This document shows positions 1-6,349 of a DNA stretch of 12,720 nucleotides, piece by piece (within the stretch, counting starts at the first letter, position 1; every line of letters begins with the position of its first letter). Where the stretch lies: positions 1-12,720 of the forward strand of contig JAIDKP010000352.1 in assembly GCA_029051445.1 (NCBI GenBank). Direction: 5' to 3'. A program made the translations under genes and the position numbers. This stretch comes from Muribaculaceae bacterium. Its GTDB lineage: Bacteria; Bacteroidota; Bacteroidia; Bacteroidales; Muribaculaceae. Under the pieces are notes generated by a model. That model was given only the letters and a program-made list of their open reading frames with translations, was not told the DNA's origin and did no database searches.

Positions 1-63
1 ATATAAAACACAACAACAGTGTCGAGACGATAACCCTATAAAAAATCCTTAAATGTCATTACT

Positions 64-369
64 ATGGAAAATGACAAAAAGAAACCGACTTTTGAGCCGG
101 TAAGTGCCGAAGAAGCCAAGAAGATCCGCGCATTCGATAGTGTAGGATTAAACTCTGGAACAGAGTGTGCTTCAGGGGATGAGCCTAAGAAAAAGGCCTG
201 TGAAGGTAAATCTTCTGGAGCCTATTGTTGCTGGGTCTCAGACAAAAGATATGAGGGTCGATGTGTCTGGAATCAGTTTGCTTGGCCATGGGACAAGCAC
301 CTCTACTGCTCGGATGTTTATAAATCAGACGATTATGAATCTGACAAAAATACTCAAGGTAAACTGTGA
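64..369 (+). CDS. Small cysteine-rich protein of unknown function
   Basis: I do not recognise this 101-residue protein. It has a charged, lysine/glutamate-rich N-terminal third (residues 1-30, probably helical) and no signal peptide. A cysteine-rich part follows, with Cys at 35, 46, 55, 56, 67 and 82, giving the order C-C-CC-C-C. Tryptophans follow the cysteines (CCW, CVW) and the C-terminal tail is acidic (about 84-95). An in-frame TAA at 31-33 lies upstream and no other ATG in this frame precedes 64, so the start is well placed. A strong hairpin terminator follows, so it is probably transcribed alone. The six-cysteine order resembles disulfide-knotted peptides, but the C4-C5 and C5-C6 loops are long and the fold is not established. 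It could also be a metal-binding protein or a leader-plus-core peptide. The next gene encodes a thioredoxin-fold lipoprotein; a link is speculative. Confidence 0.6.
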   Translation: MENDKKKPTFEPVSAEEAKKIRAFDSVGLNSGTECASGDEPKKKACEGKSSGAYCCWVSDKRYEGRCVWNQFAWPWDKHLYCSDVYKSDDYESDKNTQGKL

Positions 370-411
370 AAAGCTATATCTATAGCCCTTGCTCACATTT
401 GTAGATTTATT

Positions 412-452
412 GTAAGCGAGAGAATATTATTCTCTCGCTTACTGCTTTTATT
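412..452 (+). terminator. Intrinsic terminator after the Cys-rich gene
   Basis: A perfect 15-bp inverted repeat (arms 412-426 and 428-442, one central base) is followed by a T-rich stretch. It lies 43 bases after the TGA of the cysteine-rich gene and separates it from the lipoprotein gene. Confidence 0.8.
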
Positions 453-464
453 ATAAGTTTTTAA

Positions 465-472
465 TATATTTG
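465..472 (+). promoter_or_regulatory. Bacteroidetes -7 box upstream of the TlpA-like lipoprotein
   Basis: TATATTTG matches the Bacteroidetes TAnnTTTG consensus. No clear TTTG is seen at the -33 position. Transcription would start a few bases downstream, at or next to the ATG at 478, so that ATG is an unlikely start and the ATG at 502 is favoured. Confidence 0.5.
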
Positions 473-501
473 CAAAAATGAATAAGTTACGAGAATATAC
501 C

Positions 502-2010
502 ATGAAACTGCGTCTTATTATCGGCGTGGCATCTACGTTGATGCTTTTTGCCTGCAATGATAACAAACCGGCGACTAACTCGATAAAATCAGGAATCGCC
601 GAGATAAGTATAACTGTGACAGGTGATGCGTCTGAAAACATTGTTGGCCAGATAATAGCCACTCCATTATTTGAAATGGAGCCACAGGTATATCCTATCG
701 TGCAGAATGGCAACAGTTTCAGTTGCAGCGTACCGACAGTCACGGAAAAGATGAATGCCGCCTTGATGCTATATGTGGAAGAGCCTCCGACTCCGTTGGC
801 GTTTGGCGTTGTCGAACTGTCGCAGTCTAAGCCGTTAAAAATCAATGTGGATATTTTGTCGAAAGACTCTGTTGTTTCCAGCTTATCGAACAGTAACGGA
901 ATGAACAGCATCGGGCTTACTGCTGACGCTGAAGCTTACTCCCGCATGATACCTGAAATGGAAATGCGGTTTGCCTATGGGCCGGCTGATGAATTTAAAC
1001 CATTCAGATCAATCTCATCAAAAGAATATATGTCATGGGAGAATGTAAAAGACATTTACGACTCTTTATATACGGCTCATTATGATTTTGCTATAAATGG
1101 CAACAGTTTGCCTGATGTGGCTGCTGAGATGCTTGACAATGAATTCAAAATGTTTTTTGCGGCCAACTATTTCCTGAACTACCACGACCGGGCACGCCGA
1201 GAGGCTGAGGTTGAGCGCTTGCCTGAGTACCCTAATGAGTTTTACAGCATTCTTAATGAAATAGACTATACAAACATCCTTGATCATGGCCCGGCTATTT
1301 CACCGATCTATTTTCTGCAAAAGATTTTAAGCGATCTGCCGGTATGGATCGAACCTGTGGGTGAAACTCCGTTGAAACAATGGAAAGCCGATACTGAAAA
1401 GCGACTGGAGCGCATCATCAAATCGCCGTCGCCGATATTCATTGATCTTCTGTCGGCTGTGTCATATCTCCGGCAGATCAATGATAATGAACTGCTGACC
1501 GAAACTCAGATCGCCAACATCAATGCAGGATATGAATCGGATCTTGGCAAAATAATACTTGCACGCAACAGTGAAGTCGCAGAACGGTTGGCACAGTCTG
1601 CCAATCTGTACGATTATTCGGATAAGAAATTTGATCTCGATGAGTTTATAGCTGAAAACTATACCGGTCGACCTGTGATCATCGACTTCTGGAACACATG
1701 GTGCGGTCCATGTATGGCTGCGCACAAGGAGGTTGACAAAATCAAAGAGACAGGCGAATATGATGAAGTGGTATTTCTATATTTGTCCAACACCTCGTCG
1801 GGCGAAAAGGAATGGAAGAAACATGCACCGCTTATAGGTGGCGAACAAGTGCGTCTTAGCGATGAGGATTGGGACAAACTTTGTAAGTTATTTGGCATAG
1901 ACGGCATCCCATATTATATTGTGATGGACAAAAAACATAAAATTATTGATAGTCGCATAGGTTTTCCCGGTTCCGATGACTATTGCAAGTGGCTTAATTC
2001 AATAAAATAG
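502..2010 (+). CDS. TlpA-like thioredoxin-fold lipoprotein
   Basis: A 502-residue predicted lipoprotein with a C-terminal thioredoxin domain. The start at 502 gives a classical lipoprotein signal: basic MKLR, hydrophobic stretch, lipobox L15-F-A-C18. The ATG at 478 would put eight polar residues before it and sits almost on the predicted transcription start. After lipidation at C18 the protein should be anchored in an envelope membrane. Residues about 25-120 look like a beta-rich domain, 150-360 is largely helical and unassigned, and 370-502 is thioredoxin-like with the active site W400-C-G-P-C404 and a later GIPYY carrying the expected cis-proline. TlpA/ResA-type domains of this kind in Bacteroidetes reduce or exchange disulfides in the envelope; the substrate is unknown. 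The closest neighbour is the cysteine-rich small protein, a tempting but unproven partner. Family call confident, role not. Confidence 0.85.
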   Translation: MKLRLIIGVASTLMLFACNDNKPATNSIKSGIAEISITVTGDASENIVGQIIATPLFEMEPQVYPIVQNGNSFSCSVPTVTEKMNAALMLYVEEPPTPLAFGVVELSQSKPLKINVDILSKDSVVSSLSNSNGMNSIGLTADAEAYSRMIPEMEMRFAYGPADEFKPFRSISSKEYMSWENVKDIYDSLYTAHYDFAINGNSLPDVAAEMLDNEFKMFFAANYFLNYHDRARREAEVERLPEYPNEFYSILNEIDYTNILDHGPAISPIYFLQKILSDLPVWIEPVGETPLKQWKADTEKRLERIIKSPSPIFIDLLSAVSYLRQINDNELLTETQIANINAGYESDLGKIILARNSEVAERLAQSANLYDYSDKKFDLDEFIAENYTGRPVIIDFWNTWCGPCMAAHKEVDKIKETGEYDEVVFLYLSNTSSGEKEWKKHAPLIGGEQVRLSDEDWDKLCKLFGIDGIPYYIVMDKKHKIIDSRIGFPGSDDYCKWLNSIK

Positions 2011-2016
2011 TTTTCA

Positions 2017-2150
2017 CTGGGGTTCGTGTGGTCCCCGGTACTAATAGTTGGAATTGGAGAGTACTCGGGGATATCGGAGTACCCGGAGGCTTGAGAGGAA
2101 CGTGCGTTGCACGCGGAGAATTAGGAGGACGCACGAACCGTGCGTCCCTA
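2017..2150 (+). repeat. Repeat-rich intergenic block with terminator palindrome
   Basis: This non-coding block (gap 2011-2256) is packed with repeats. An imperfect inverted repeat pairs CCCCGGTACT (2033-2042) with AGTACTCGGGG (2060-2070). A direct repeat with one internal mismatch and a differing last base has copies at 2059-2069 and 2077-2087. A small hairpin CGTGC-gtt-GCACG lies at 2101-2113, and a GGACGCACG palindrome at 2127-2147. Read on the minus strand it gives an open frame with a low-complexity Pro/Arg/Thr-rich translation, which I take as spurious. It looks like an interspersed repeat element rather than a gene. Confidence 0.55.
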
Positions 2151-2165
2151 CTCTTCTTTTTATAT
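2127..2165 (+). terminator. Palindromic terminator after the lipoprotein gene
   Basis: A perfect 9-bp stem (2127-2135 with 2139-2147) with a three-base loop is followed by a T-rich run. It is at the end of the repeat block, 117 bases after the lipoprotein stop, and probably ends that transcript. Confidence 0.65.
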
Positions 2166-2192
2166 TTATTTTGAAAAAAGAATAAATATCTT

Positions 2193-2222
2193 TTTGTAAA
2201 AATAATCTGTTTATTATATTTA
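2193..2222 (+). promoter_or_regulatory. Promoter of the plug-domain protein gene
   Basis: TTTG at 2193-2196, 18 bases, then TATATTTA at 2215-2222, one base off the TAnnTTTG consensus. The predicted start of transcription leaves a leader of about 30 bases before the ATG at 2257. Confidence 0.6.
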
Positions 2223-2256
2223 CAATATTGAATAAGATCCACCTAAGGCTTGTGCC

Positions 2257-3177
2257 ATGATAAGACGTTTCGCATCATTTATGCTTGCAGTTGCAGCGGT
2301 TTTGACCGCTATGGCTTCGGAGCCGTTTATCGGGACACTTCGCAACACAAGGGGCAAACCGGTAAAGGGTGTGAAAGTCTTTCTGCATACCCCTAAAGAT
2401 GCTGTTAAGTCGAATAAGAATGGGGAATTCAAGTTTGAAGATGTGGATTCCACTGATTTTATACATATCGACTACAAGGGTCGAGAGTACGGCTTTGCTG
2501 TGAACGGCCGCCATGATATGATGCTTGTGGTGGGTGAAGACGGCAGAATTTTTGAGAGAGAAAATTATGTCGGTGAGACATTTCACGGACATCTGATCGA
2601 TTACAAGGGTAAACCTATAAGAGGGGCTGCAGTTTATGCGAGTGATCCGTTTGATTACGTGAAGTCGGACCGTGACGGCAAATTCCTGCTTGACAATGTC
2701 ATAGAAACCGACACACTGCATATCAAACACGACGGCTACATTCACGATATAGCCATGGATGGCAGCAAAGGCATGTATATAAAGATCTTAAGAAACACAG
2801 GACGTAGGGCCGACAGGGATCTTGTGAATACTGGAGCCGGAATGATGGATGCCCGTGATTACAATGGCCCGCGTGCGGTCAGAACGGCCAAAGAGCTTGA
2901 GGCAATGGGGACGCAGGACATAGCATTGGCCATGCAGGGTATGAAGGGTGTGACTGTAAGCCGAAATAAAAATCCATTAGGTAGAGAGGCAAAATATGAA
3001 GTATATGTCAGGGGCAGTAAACCAATGTGGATTCTTGATGGAGTAAGAATGTCAGAGAAGCCTGACCTGACAGTAATGGAAGTTGAAAAAATCGAGGTTC
3101 TTCATGACGGTGGAATGTATGGTATAGGTGGATTCGGTGGTGTAGTCAACATTACGACCAAGGGCTCTAATTTTTAA
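2257..3177 (+). CDS. Secreted protein: two CarboxypepD_reg-like domains plus TonB plug, no barrel
   Basis: A 306-residue exported protein. Residues 1-20 form a Sec signal peptide ending AMA before SEP. Residues about 23-100 and 108-180 are two related copies of a carboxypeptidase-regulatory-like beta-sandwich (shared pattern: G-x-L near the start, GKP-[VI]-[KR]-G, then V-K-S-[ND]-x-[ND]-G-[EK]-F). Residues about 205-304 match the plug domain of SusC/TonB-dependent receptors: a helix with AKELEAMGTQDIA, YVRG, a P-M-W-I-L-DGV strand, V-E-K-I-E-V-L and the closing GGVVNITTKG. Such receptors continue into a 22-strand barrel; here a TAA follows four residues later and a terminator 38 bases further, with no barrel remnant. 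It is probably periplasmic and complete rather than a broken receptor. Its job is unknown; it might bind a TonB-system or envelope partner. Confidence 0.8.
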   Translation: MIRRFASFMLAVAAVLTAMASEPFIGTLRNTRGKPVKGVKVFLHTPKDAVKSNKNGEFKFEDVDSTDFIHIDYKGREYGFAVNGRHDMMLVVGEDGRIFERENYVGETFHGHLIDYKGKPIRGAAVYASDPFDYVKSDRDGKFLLDNVIETDTLHIKHDGYIHDIAMDGSKGMYIKILRNTGRRADRDLVNTGAGMMDARDYNGPRAVRTAKELEAMGTQDIALAMQGMKGVTVSRNKNPLGREAKYEVYVRGSKPMWILDGVRMSEKPDLTVMEVEKIEVLHDGGMYGIGGFGGVVNITTKGSNF

Positions 3178-3214
3178 ACATGCTCTAAATAATGCATATC
3201 ATCGGCGCAGCCGC

Positions 3215-3248
3215 AAAAGAGGACGCACGAAATCGCACGTCCTCTTTT
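3215..3248. terminator. Bidirectional terminator between convergent genes
   Basis: An 11-bp inverted repeat (3215-3225 with 3238-3248) of the form AAAAGAGGACG / CGTCCTCTTTT lies between the plug-protein gene (+) and the Dabb gene (-). A-run and T-run flank the stem, so it can end transcription from both sides. Its core is the same GGACGCAC motif seen at 2127-2147. The remaining 116 bases to the Dabb stop hold nothing I can assign. Confidence 0.7.
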
Positions 3249-3364
3249 ATTTTCAAGCACTTATGCCGCCACACGAAACATATGTGCTTCTAAAAAGCGC
3301 TTTGACACTACACCATGCCAATACACTTATCAGATTAAGGATATTAACTCTGAAAACATCATCT

Positions 3365-3658
3365 TCAGAACTCGTAGTCGACACAGGCACGCGACTCTTT
3401 CACGCCACCGATGAGCGACGCGGCAGCCACATGCGCCGGATGTTTGGCATAGACATCAACATCGGCCATAGTAGGCACAACTGCAGTCAGCACTACATCC
3501 CACGTCTCTGCCGGATTCTCATTGATGCCGACCTCCATCGACTTCAGCACATCGATCTGGTCGGGAAGAGCCATCAGTGCGGCCTTGAATGCTTTGGCTG
3601 CTTCCATACGCTCCTCGTCCGAACCCTTGAATTTAAATGTTACGATATGTTTTACCAT
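3365..3658 (-). CDS. Dabb (stress-responsive A/B barrel) domain protein
   Basis: A 97-residue protein made of a single Dabb domain (dimeric alpha/beta barrel, ferredoxin-like). It starts with the typical MVKHIVTFKFK strand, has a helix at about 16-30, then the core strand WDVVLTAVV and the family's Y-x-x-H-P-x-H motif (YAKHPAHVA, about 70-78), and ends in VDYEF. Length is normal for the family. The protein should be cytosolic. Family members range from plant stress proteins to small bacterial enzymes, and no substrate can be deduced. It is the last gene of the leftward group, 61 bases after MarC, and that gap holds a degenerate copy of the GGACGCAC palindrome. Confidence 0.85.
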   Translation of the reverse strand: MVKHIVTFKFKGSDEERMEAAKAFKAALMALPDQIDVLKSMEVGINENPAETWDVVLTAVVPTMADVDVYAKHPAHVAAASLIGGVKESRACVDYEF

Positions 3659-3691
3659 CTTTATTTATATTTAGTTTTACATTATGTATTG

Positions 3692-3712
3692 AACGCACGC
3701 CTCATGCGTCCT
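3692..3712. repeat. Degenerate GGACGCAC-type palindrome
   Basis: AACGCACGCCTCATGCGTCC has short complementary ends (ACGCA / TGCGT) and looks like a worn third copy of the palindromes at 2127-2147 and 3219-3244. It is in the MarC-Dabb gap and lacks a clear T-tract on either side, so it is a weak terminator at best. Confidence 0.35.
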
Positions 3713-3719
3713 CATCTGT

Positions 3720-4367
3720 CTACATATTTCCGGCCTTGATTATTTCAATCAGTATCGGCTTGAGACCGGCCACGAAACACTCCACTCCGATCACCATCAG
3801 CAGAAGTCCCATAAGCCTCATCATCACATTGTTACCGGTCTCGCCAAGCACCCTTACAAGCTTCGTCGAAGCCCTCAGTATCAGATATGTAACGACATAA
3901 ATCAATGCAATCGAGCCAAACAATACCGCTTTAAGCTGCCACGTCACCGCATCATCCATAAGTATGATACCGTTGGCTATGCCGCCGGGACCGCAAAGCA
4001 GCGGTATTGCGAGAGGAGTGATCGAAATATCGTTGGCATATGTCTTTATCTCATCATCCTTCAGTTTTGCGTTGGTATAACGCGCCTGAAGCATGTCAAA
4101 ACCGATCTTTAGAATTATAAATCCGGCAGCGATACGGAAACCGTTGGTCGAGATCCCAAAAAACTTGAACAGAAACTGGCCAAGCACAGTAAAACCGATC
4201 AGAGTCAAAAAAGCGATGATTGTTGCCCGCTTCACTATCGACGAACGTTCCGAATCCGACAGCCCCTTGGTCATGGTCAAAAAGACCGGCATCGTACCGA
4301 GCGGGTTGGCCAACGTGAAAAACGATGTGATACAGATAAAAGCAAATGCCAAAACCGATGTCTCCAT
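3720..4367 (-). CDS. MarC-family integral membrane protein
   Basis: A 215-residue inner-membrane protein of the MarC/NAAT family with about six hydrophobic segments. Family signatures include NPLGTMPVF in the first helix (about 21-29), the R-I-A-A-G-F-I-I-L-K-I-G-F-D helix at about 78-91, and ITPLAIPLLCGPGGI at about 115-129. Length matches the family (about 200-220). E. coli MarC was named for its place beside the mar locus, and its own function is unsettled; transport of small solutes is assumed for the family. It lies 34 bases after the small membrane protein gene in the leftward group. The start at 4367 puts the first transmembrane segment directly at the N-terminus, as usual. Confidence 0.9.
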   Translation of the reverse strand: METSVLAFAFICITSFFTLANPLGTMPVFLTMTKGLSDSERSSIVKRATIIAFLTLIGFTVLGQFLFKFFGISTNGFRIAAGFIILKIGFDMLQARYTNAKLKDDEIKTYANDISITPLAIPLLCGPGGIANGIILMDDAVTWQLKAVLFGSIALIYVVTYLILRASTKLVRVLGETGNNVMMRLMGLLLMVIGVECFVAGLKPILIEIIKAGNM

Positions 4368-4401
4368 TTCAAGATGTTACTTTATATATTACAATTTCCC
4401 T

Positions 4402-4668
4402 TTACATTACAACAAGACTCCACATTGCGGCATGCGACATCGCCATAAGAGCCAGAAGCACCCATGACTCGGTTCTGCGTTCAGGCCAGCACAGATAGGC
4501 GAATATTCCGGAAGCAGCGACATAGACAGGATAGAGCCAAAGCAACAGTTTCATCTCATATCCGTCGGCTGTCGGCCACTTTGAAAGAATTAACGGATAG
4601 GCAGCCACAGGCAGCACACCCACAATAATCAGAATCACATACCATACGGGCACACCACGTCGTTTCAT
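4402..4668 (-). CDS. Small membrane protein, three predicted TM segments
   Basis: An 88-residue hydrophobic protein that I cannot assign to a named family. Predicted membrane segments are at about 9-29, 40-60 and 67-87. The N-terminus is basic (MKRRG), and the short charged loop between the second and third segments (CWPERRTES, about 60-68) should face the cytosol or form a turn. Its ATG overlaps the stop of the upstream reductase gene as ATGA, so translation is probably coupled. It may be an accessory partner of the reductase or of the following MarC protein; the sequence alone does not decide. Confidence 0.7.
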   Translation of the reverse strand: MKRRGVPVWYVILIIVGVLPVAAYPLILSKWPTADGYEMKLLLWLYPVYVAASGIFAYLCWPERRTESWVLLALMAMSHAAMWSLVVM

Positions 4669-5669
4669 ACAAGAACACTTTTGTCAGGCAACGGTATATC
4701 ATCAACAGCAATATCCCCGCGGCTTTGCAGATTCATCGCAAGCTGATCGACCGAACTTGCACCCACGATGACAGAAGTCACACCCTTCTGAGCCTGCACC
4801 CACGAGAGAGCGAGCTCTGCCAGCGACATCCCCCGTGCCGAGGCTGACGCACTGAGCAGCGACAGATAGTTGTCAAGCTCGCTGGTAAGTGTATTCCGTT
4901 TAAGCGATCCACCCCGCGACATGCGCGATCCATCCGGCACACCATGCCGGTATCGGTCCGTAAGAAGTCCTTGAGCCAAAGGCGAGAACGAGATAAACCC
5001 TATGCCATGCTCCTCGCAATAACCCGTCACCCCACTCTCCTGAGGCTCACGGTCAAGCAGATTGAGACGGCCCTGATAGATAAGAAGAGGCACGTCTCGC
5101 TCACGCAGATAAACGTCGGCAAACTTCAGAGCTTCAAGCGGCCAGCGGGATATACCCACATAAAGAGCCTTACCTCCGCGCACAATATCCACCAAAGCCT
5201 GAAGCGTCTCCTCAAGAGGTGTCACGGGATCATAGCGGTGACTGTAGAACAGATCCACATAATCCAGATTCATACGGCGCAGACTCTGATCAAGACTTGC
5301 CATGAGATATTTCCTCGAACCCCAGTTGCCATAAGGCCCGGGCCACATGTCATATCCGGCCTTGGTCGAGACAAAAATCTCATCGCGATAAGGCATGAGA
5401 TCATCACGCATCAGACGACCGAAAGTCTCCTCGGCAGAACCATAAGGAGGACCGTAGTTATTGGCCAGATCAAAATGCGTCACGCCATGATCAAAAGCAT
5501 ACCTCACTATCGCGCGGCTACGCTCAAACGGATCATTACCCCCGAAATTATGCCAGAGCCCGAGACTCACGCGAGGCAGAAACACTCCGCTGCGGCCACA
5601 GCGGCGGTAAAACATTTCAGCATCGTCATAACGCCCGGAGGCAGCGGTATATCGCTCGATGATATTCAT
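4665..5669 (-). CDS. gpr: YghZ-like aldo/keto reductase (L-glyceraldehyde 3-phosphate reductase type)
   Basis: A 334-residue NADPH-dependent aldo/keto reductase. From the ATG at 5669 the catalytic tetrad is D67, Y72, K103 and H144, in the contexts HFDLANNYG, STKAGYD and FYSHR. SLGLWHNFG, GPPYGSAEE and AGYDMWPGPYG are nearly identical to what I recall of E. coli YghZ, which reduces L-glyceraldehyde 3-phosphate and detoxifies methylglyoxal. Cofactor-binding residues lie near the end (SVIVGASSVDQLAMN). I prefer 5669 over the in-frame ATG at 5693 because family members begin with a short N-term before the ERY segment, but 5693 is possible. The C-terminus stops soon after the cofactor loop and seems about 20-25 residues shorter than YghZ. 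First gene of the leftward operon; the divergent promoter region is shared with the propionate operon. Confidence 0.88.
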   Translation of the reverse strand: MNIIERYTAASGRYDDAEMFYRRCGRSGVFLPRVSLGLWHNFGGNDPFERSRAIVRYAFDHGVTHFDLANNYGPPYGSAEETFGRLMRDDLMPYRDEIFVSTKAGYDMWPGPYGNWGSRKYLMASLDQSLRRMNLDYVDLFYSHRYDPVTPLEETLQALVDIVRGGKALYVGISRWPLEALKFADVYLRERDVPLLIYQGRLNLLDREPQESGVTGYCEEHGIGFISFSPLAQGLLTDRYRHGVPDGSRMSRGGSLKRNTLTSELDNYLSLLSASASARGMSLAELALSWVQAQKGVTSVIVGASSVDQLAMNLQSRGDIAVDDIPLPDKSVLV

Positions 5670-5717
5670 TGGATTGCAGCTATTAGTCCACAATGACCGT
5701 CACTTGACGTCCGATCA

Positions 5718-5725
5718 CAAAGATA
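5718..5725 (-). promoter_or_regulatory. -7 box for the reductase operon
   Basis: On the minus strand this reads TATCTTTG, matching TAnnTTTG. No TTTG is seen at the expected -33 distance. Transcription would start near 5714, giving a leader of about 20 or 45 bases depending on the chosen ATG. It lies 13 bases from the -33 box of the divergent epimerase promoter, so the two may compete or share a regulator. Confidence 0.45.
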
Positions 5726-5738
5726 TACTAAAATATCA

Positions 5739-5768
5739 TTTGTGTTACGAATTAATTTTTTATTTTTG
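5739..5768 (+). promoter_or_regulatory. Promoter of the epimerase-decarboxylase operon
   Basis: TTTG at 5739-5742, 18 bases, then TATTTTTG at 5761-5768. Both boxes match the Bacteroidetes consensus exactly. Transcription should begin near 5772, leaving a leader of about 115 bases before the epimerase ATG at 5889. Confidence 0.7.
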
Positions 5769-5780
5769 CAAATGGAAAGA

Positions 5781-5821
5781 ATAGTGACTTTCCGCAACAC
5801 GGCATGCTTCTGAGTCACTAT
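5781..5821 (+). promoter_or_regulatory. Stem-loop in the operon leader
   Basis: A perfect 9-bp inverted repeat, ATAGTGACT (5781-5789) and AGTCACTAT (5813-5821), encloses a 23-base loop. It begins about 10 bases after the predicted transcription start, so the mRNA would carry a hairpin near its 5' end. There is no T-run after it, so it is not an evident terminator. It may be an mRNA-stabilising or regulatory structure, or at DNA level an operator with two half-sites. Confidence 0.45.
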
Positions 5822-5888
5822 ATCTTTAAGAGACTTAGTACATTCATGATTGATAAATACAAATAAACATTATACTTACTGTAAAACC

Positions 5889-6308
5889 ATGAACATTTCT
5901 CACATCGAGCATGTCGGCATTGCCGTACCGAGCCTCGAAGAAGCAATCCCGTTCTACGAAAACATCCTTGGTTTCAAGTGCTTCGCTATCGAAGAAGTCG
6001 CTGATCAGAAAGTCCGCACCGCATTCTTCAAAGTCGGTCAGACCAAAATCGAGCTACTTGAGCCTACTGCAGAGGACAGCGCGATAGCAAAGTTCATTGC
6101 CAACAACGGCGGACGAGGAGGCATACAGCACATCGCATTTGCTGTAGAGGATGGAGTGGCAAATGCTCTTGCTGAAGTTGAAAGCAAAGGTGGCCGACTC
6201 ATCGACAAAGCTCCAAGAAAAGGTGCCGAAGGCCTCAACATTGCCTTCCTTCACCCGAAATCGACCGTCGGAACCCTCGTTGAGCTCTGCGAGGATCCCA
6301 ACAAGTAA
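5889..6308 (+). CDS. mce: Methylmalonyl-CoA epimerase
   Basis: A 139-residue cytosolic enzyme of the glyoxalase/VOC fold that interconverts (S)- and (R)-methylmalonyl-CoA, linking the mutase to the decarboxylase encoded next. Two beta-alpha-beta-beta-beta modules are visible, with likely metal ligands H8 (HIEHVGIAV), E55 (KIELLEP), H81 (GIQHIAFAV) and E132 (LVELCED). The start at 5889 gives [10 protein letters not shown], the usual family N-terminus; an in-frame ATG at 5850 would add 13 residues unlike the family and is not favoured. Length is typical. First gene of the operon, 41 bases before mmdA. The methylmalonyl-CoA mutase genes are not in this window. Confidence 0.93.
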   Translation: MNISHIEHVGIAVPSLEEAIPFYENILGFKCFAIEEVADQKVRTAFFKVGQTKIELLEPTAEDSAIAKFIANNGGRGGIQHIAFAVEDGVANALAEVESKGGRLIDKAPRKGAEGLNIAFLHPKSTVGTLVELCEDPNK

Positions 6309-6349
6309 AAAAACAACAATACGCATTTTCAAAACATTACCATACTTAT

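Noticed and set aside
1994..2242. Open frame on the - strand across the repeat block
   Set aside because: Its translation is derived from palindromic repeats and AT-rich spacer, without a start context or homologous family.
3175..3214. Broken SusC receptor behind the plug-domain gene
   Set aside because: Only 38 bases separate the stop from the terminator and no barrel-like coding is seen in any frame.
3263..3739. Open frame on the + strand covering the Dabb gene
   Set aside because: The minus strand carries a clear Dabb domain; the + reading has no recognisable domain and crosses intergenic repeats.
4944..5696. Long open frame on the + strand opposite the aldo/keto reductase
   Set aside because: His/Ile/Thr-rich translation with no family resemblance; it is the antisense of a well-recognised enzyme.
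5772..5888. Cobalamin riboswitch in the epimerase leader
   Set aside because: I looked because the pathway depends on B12, but the leader is too short and lacks the B12-box type conserved core; only a simple stem-loop is visible.
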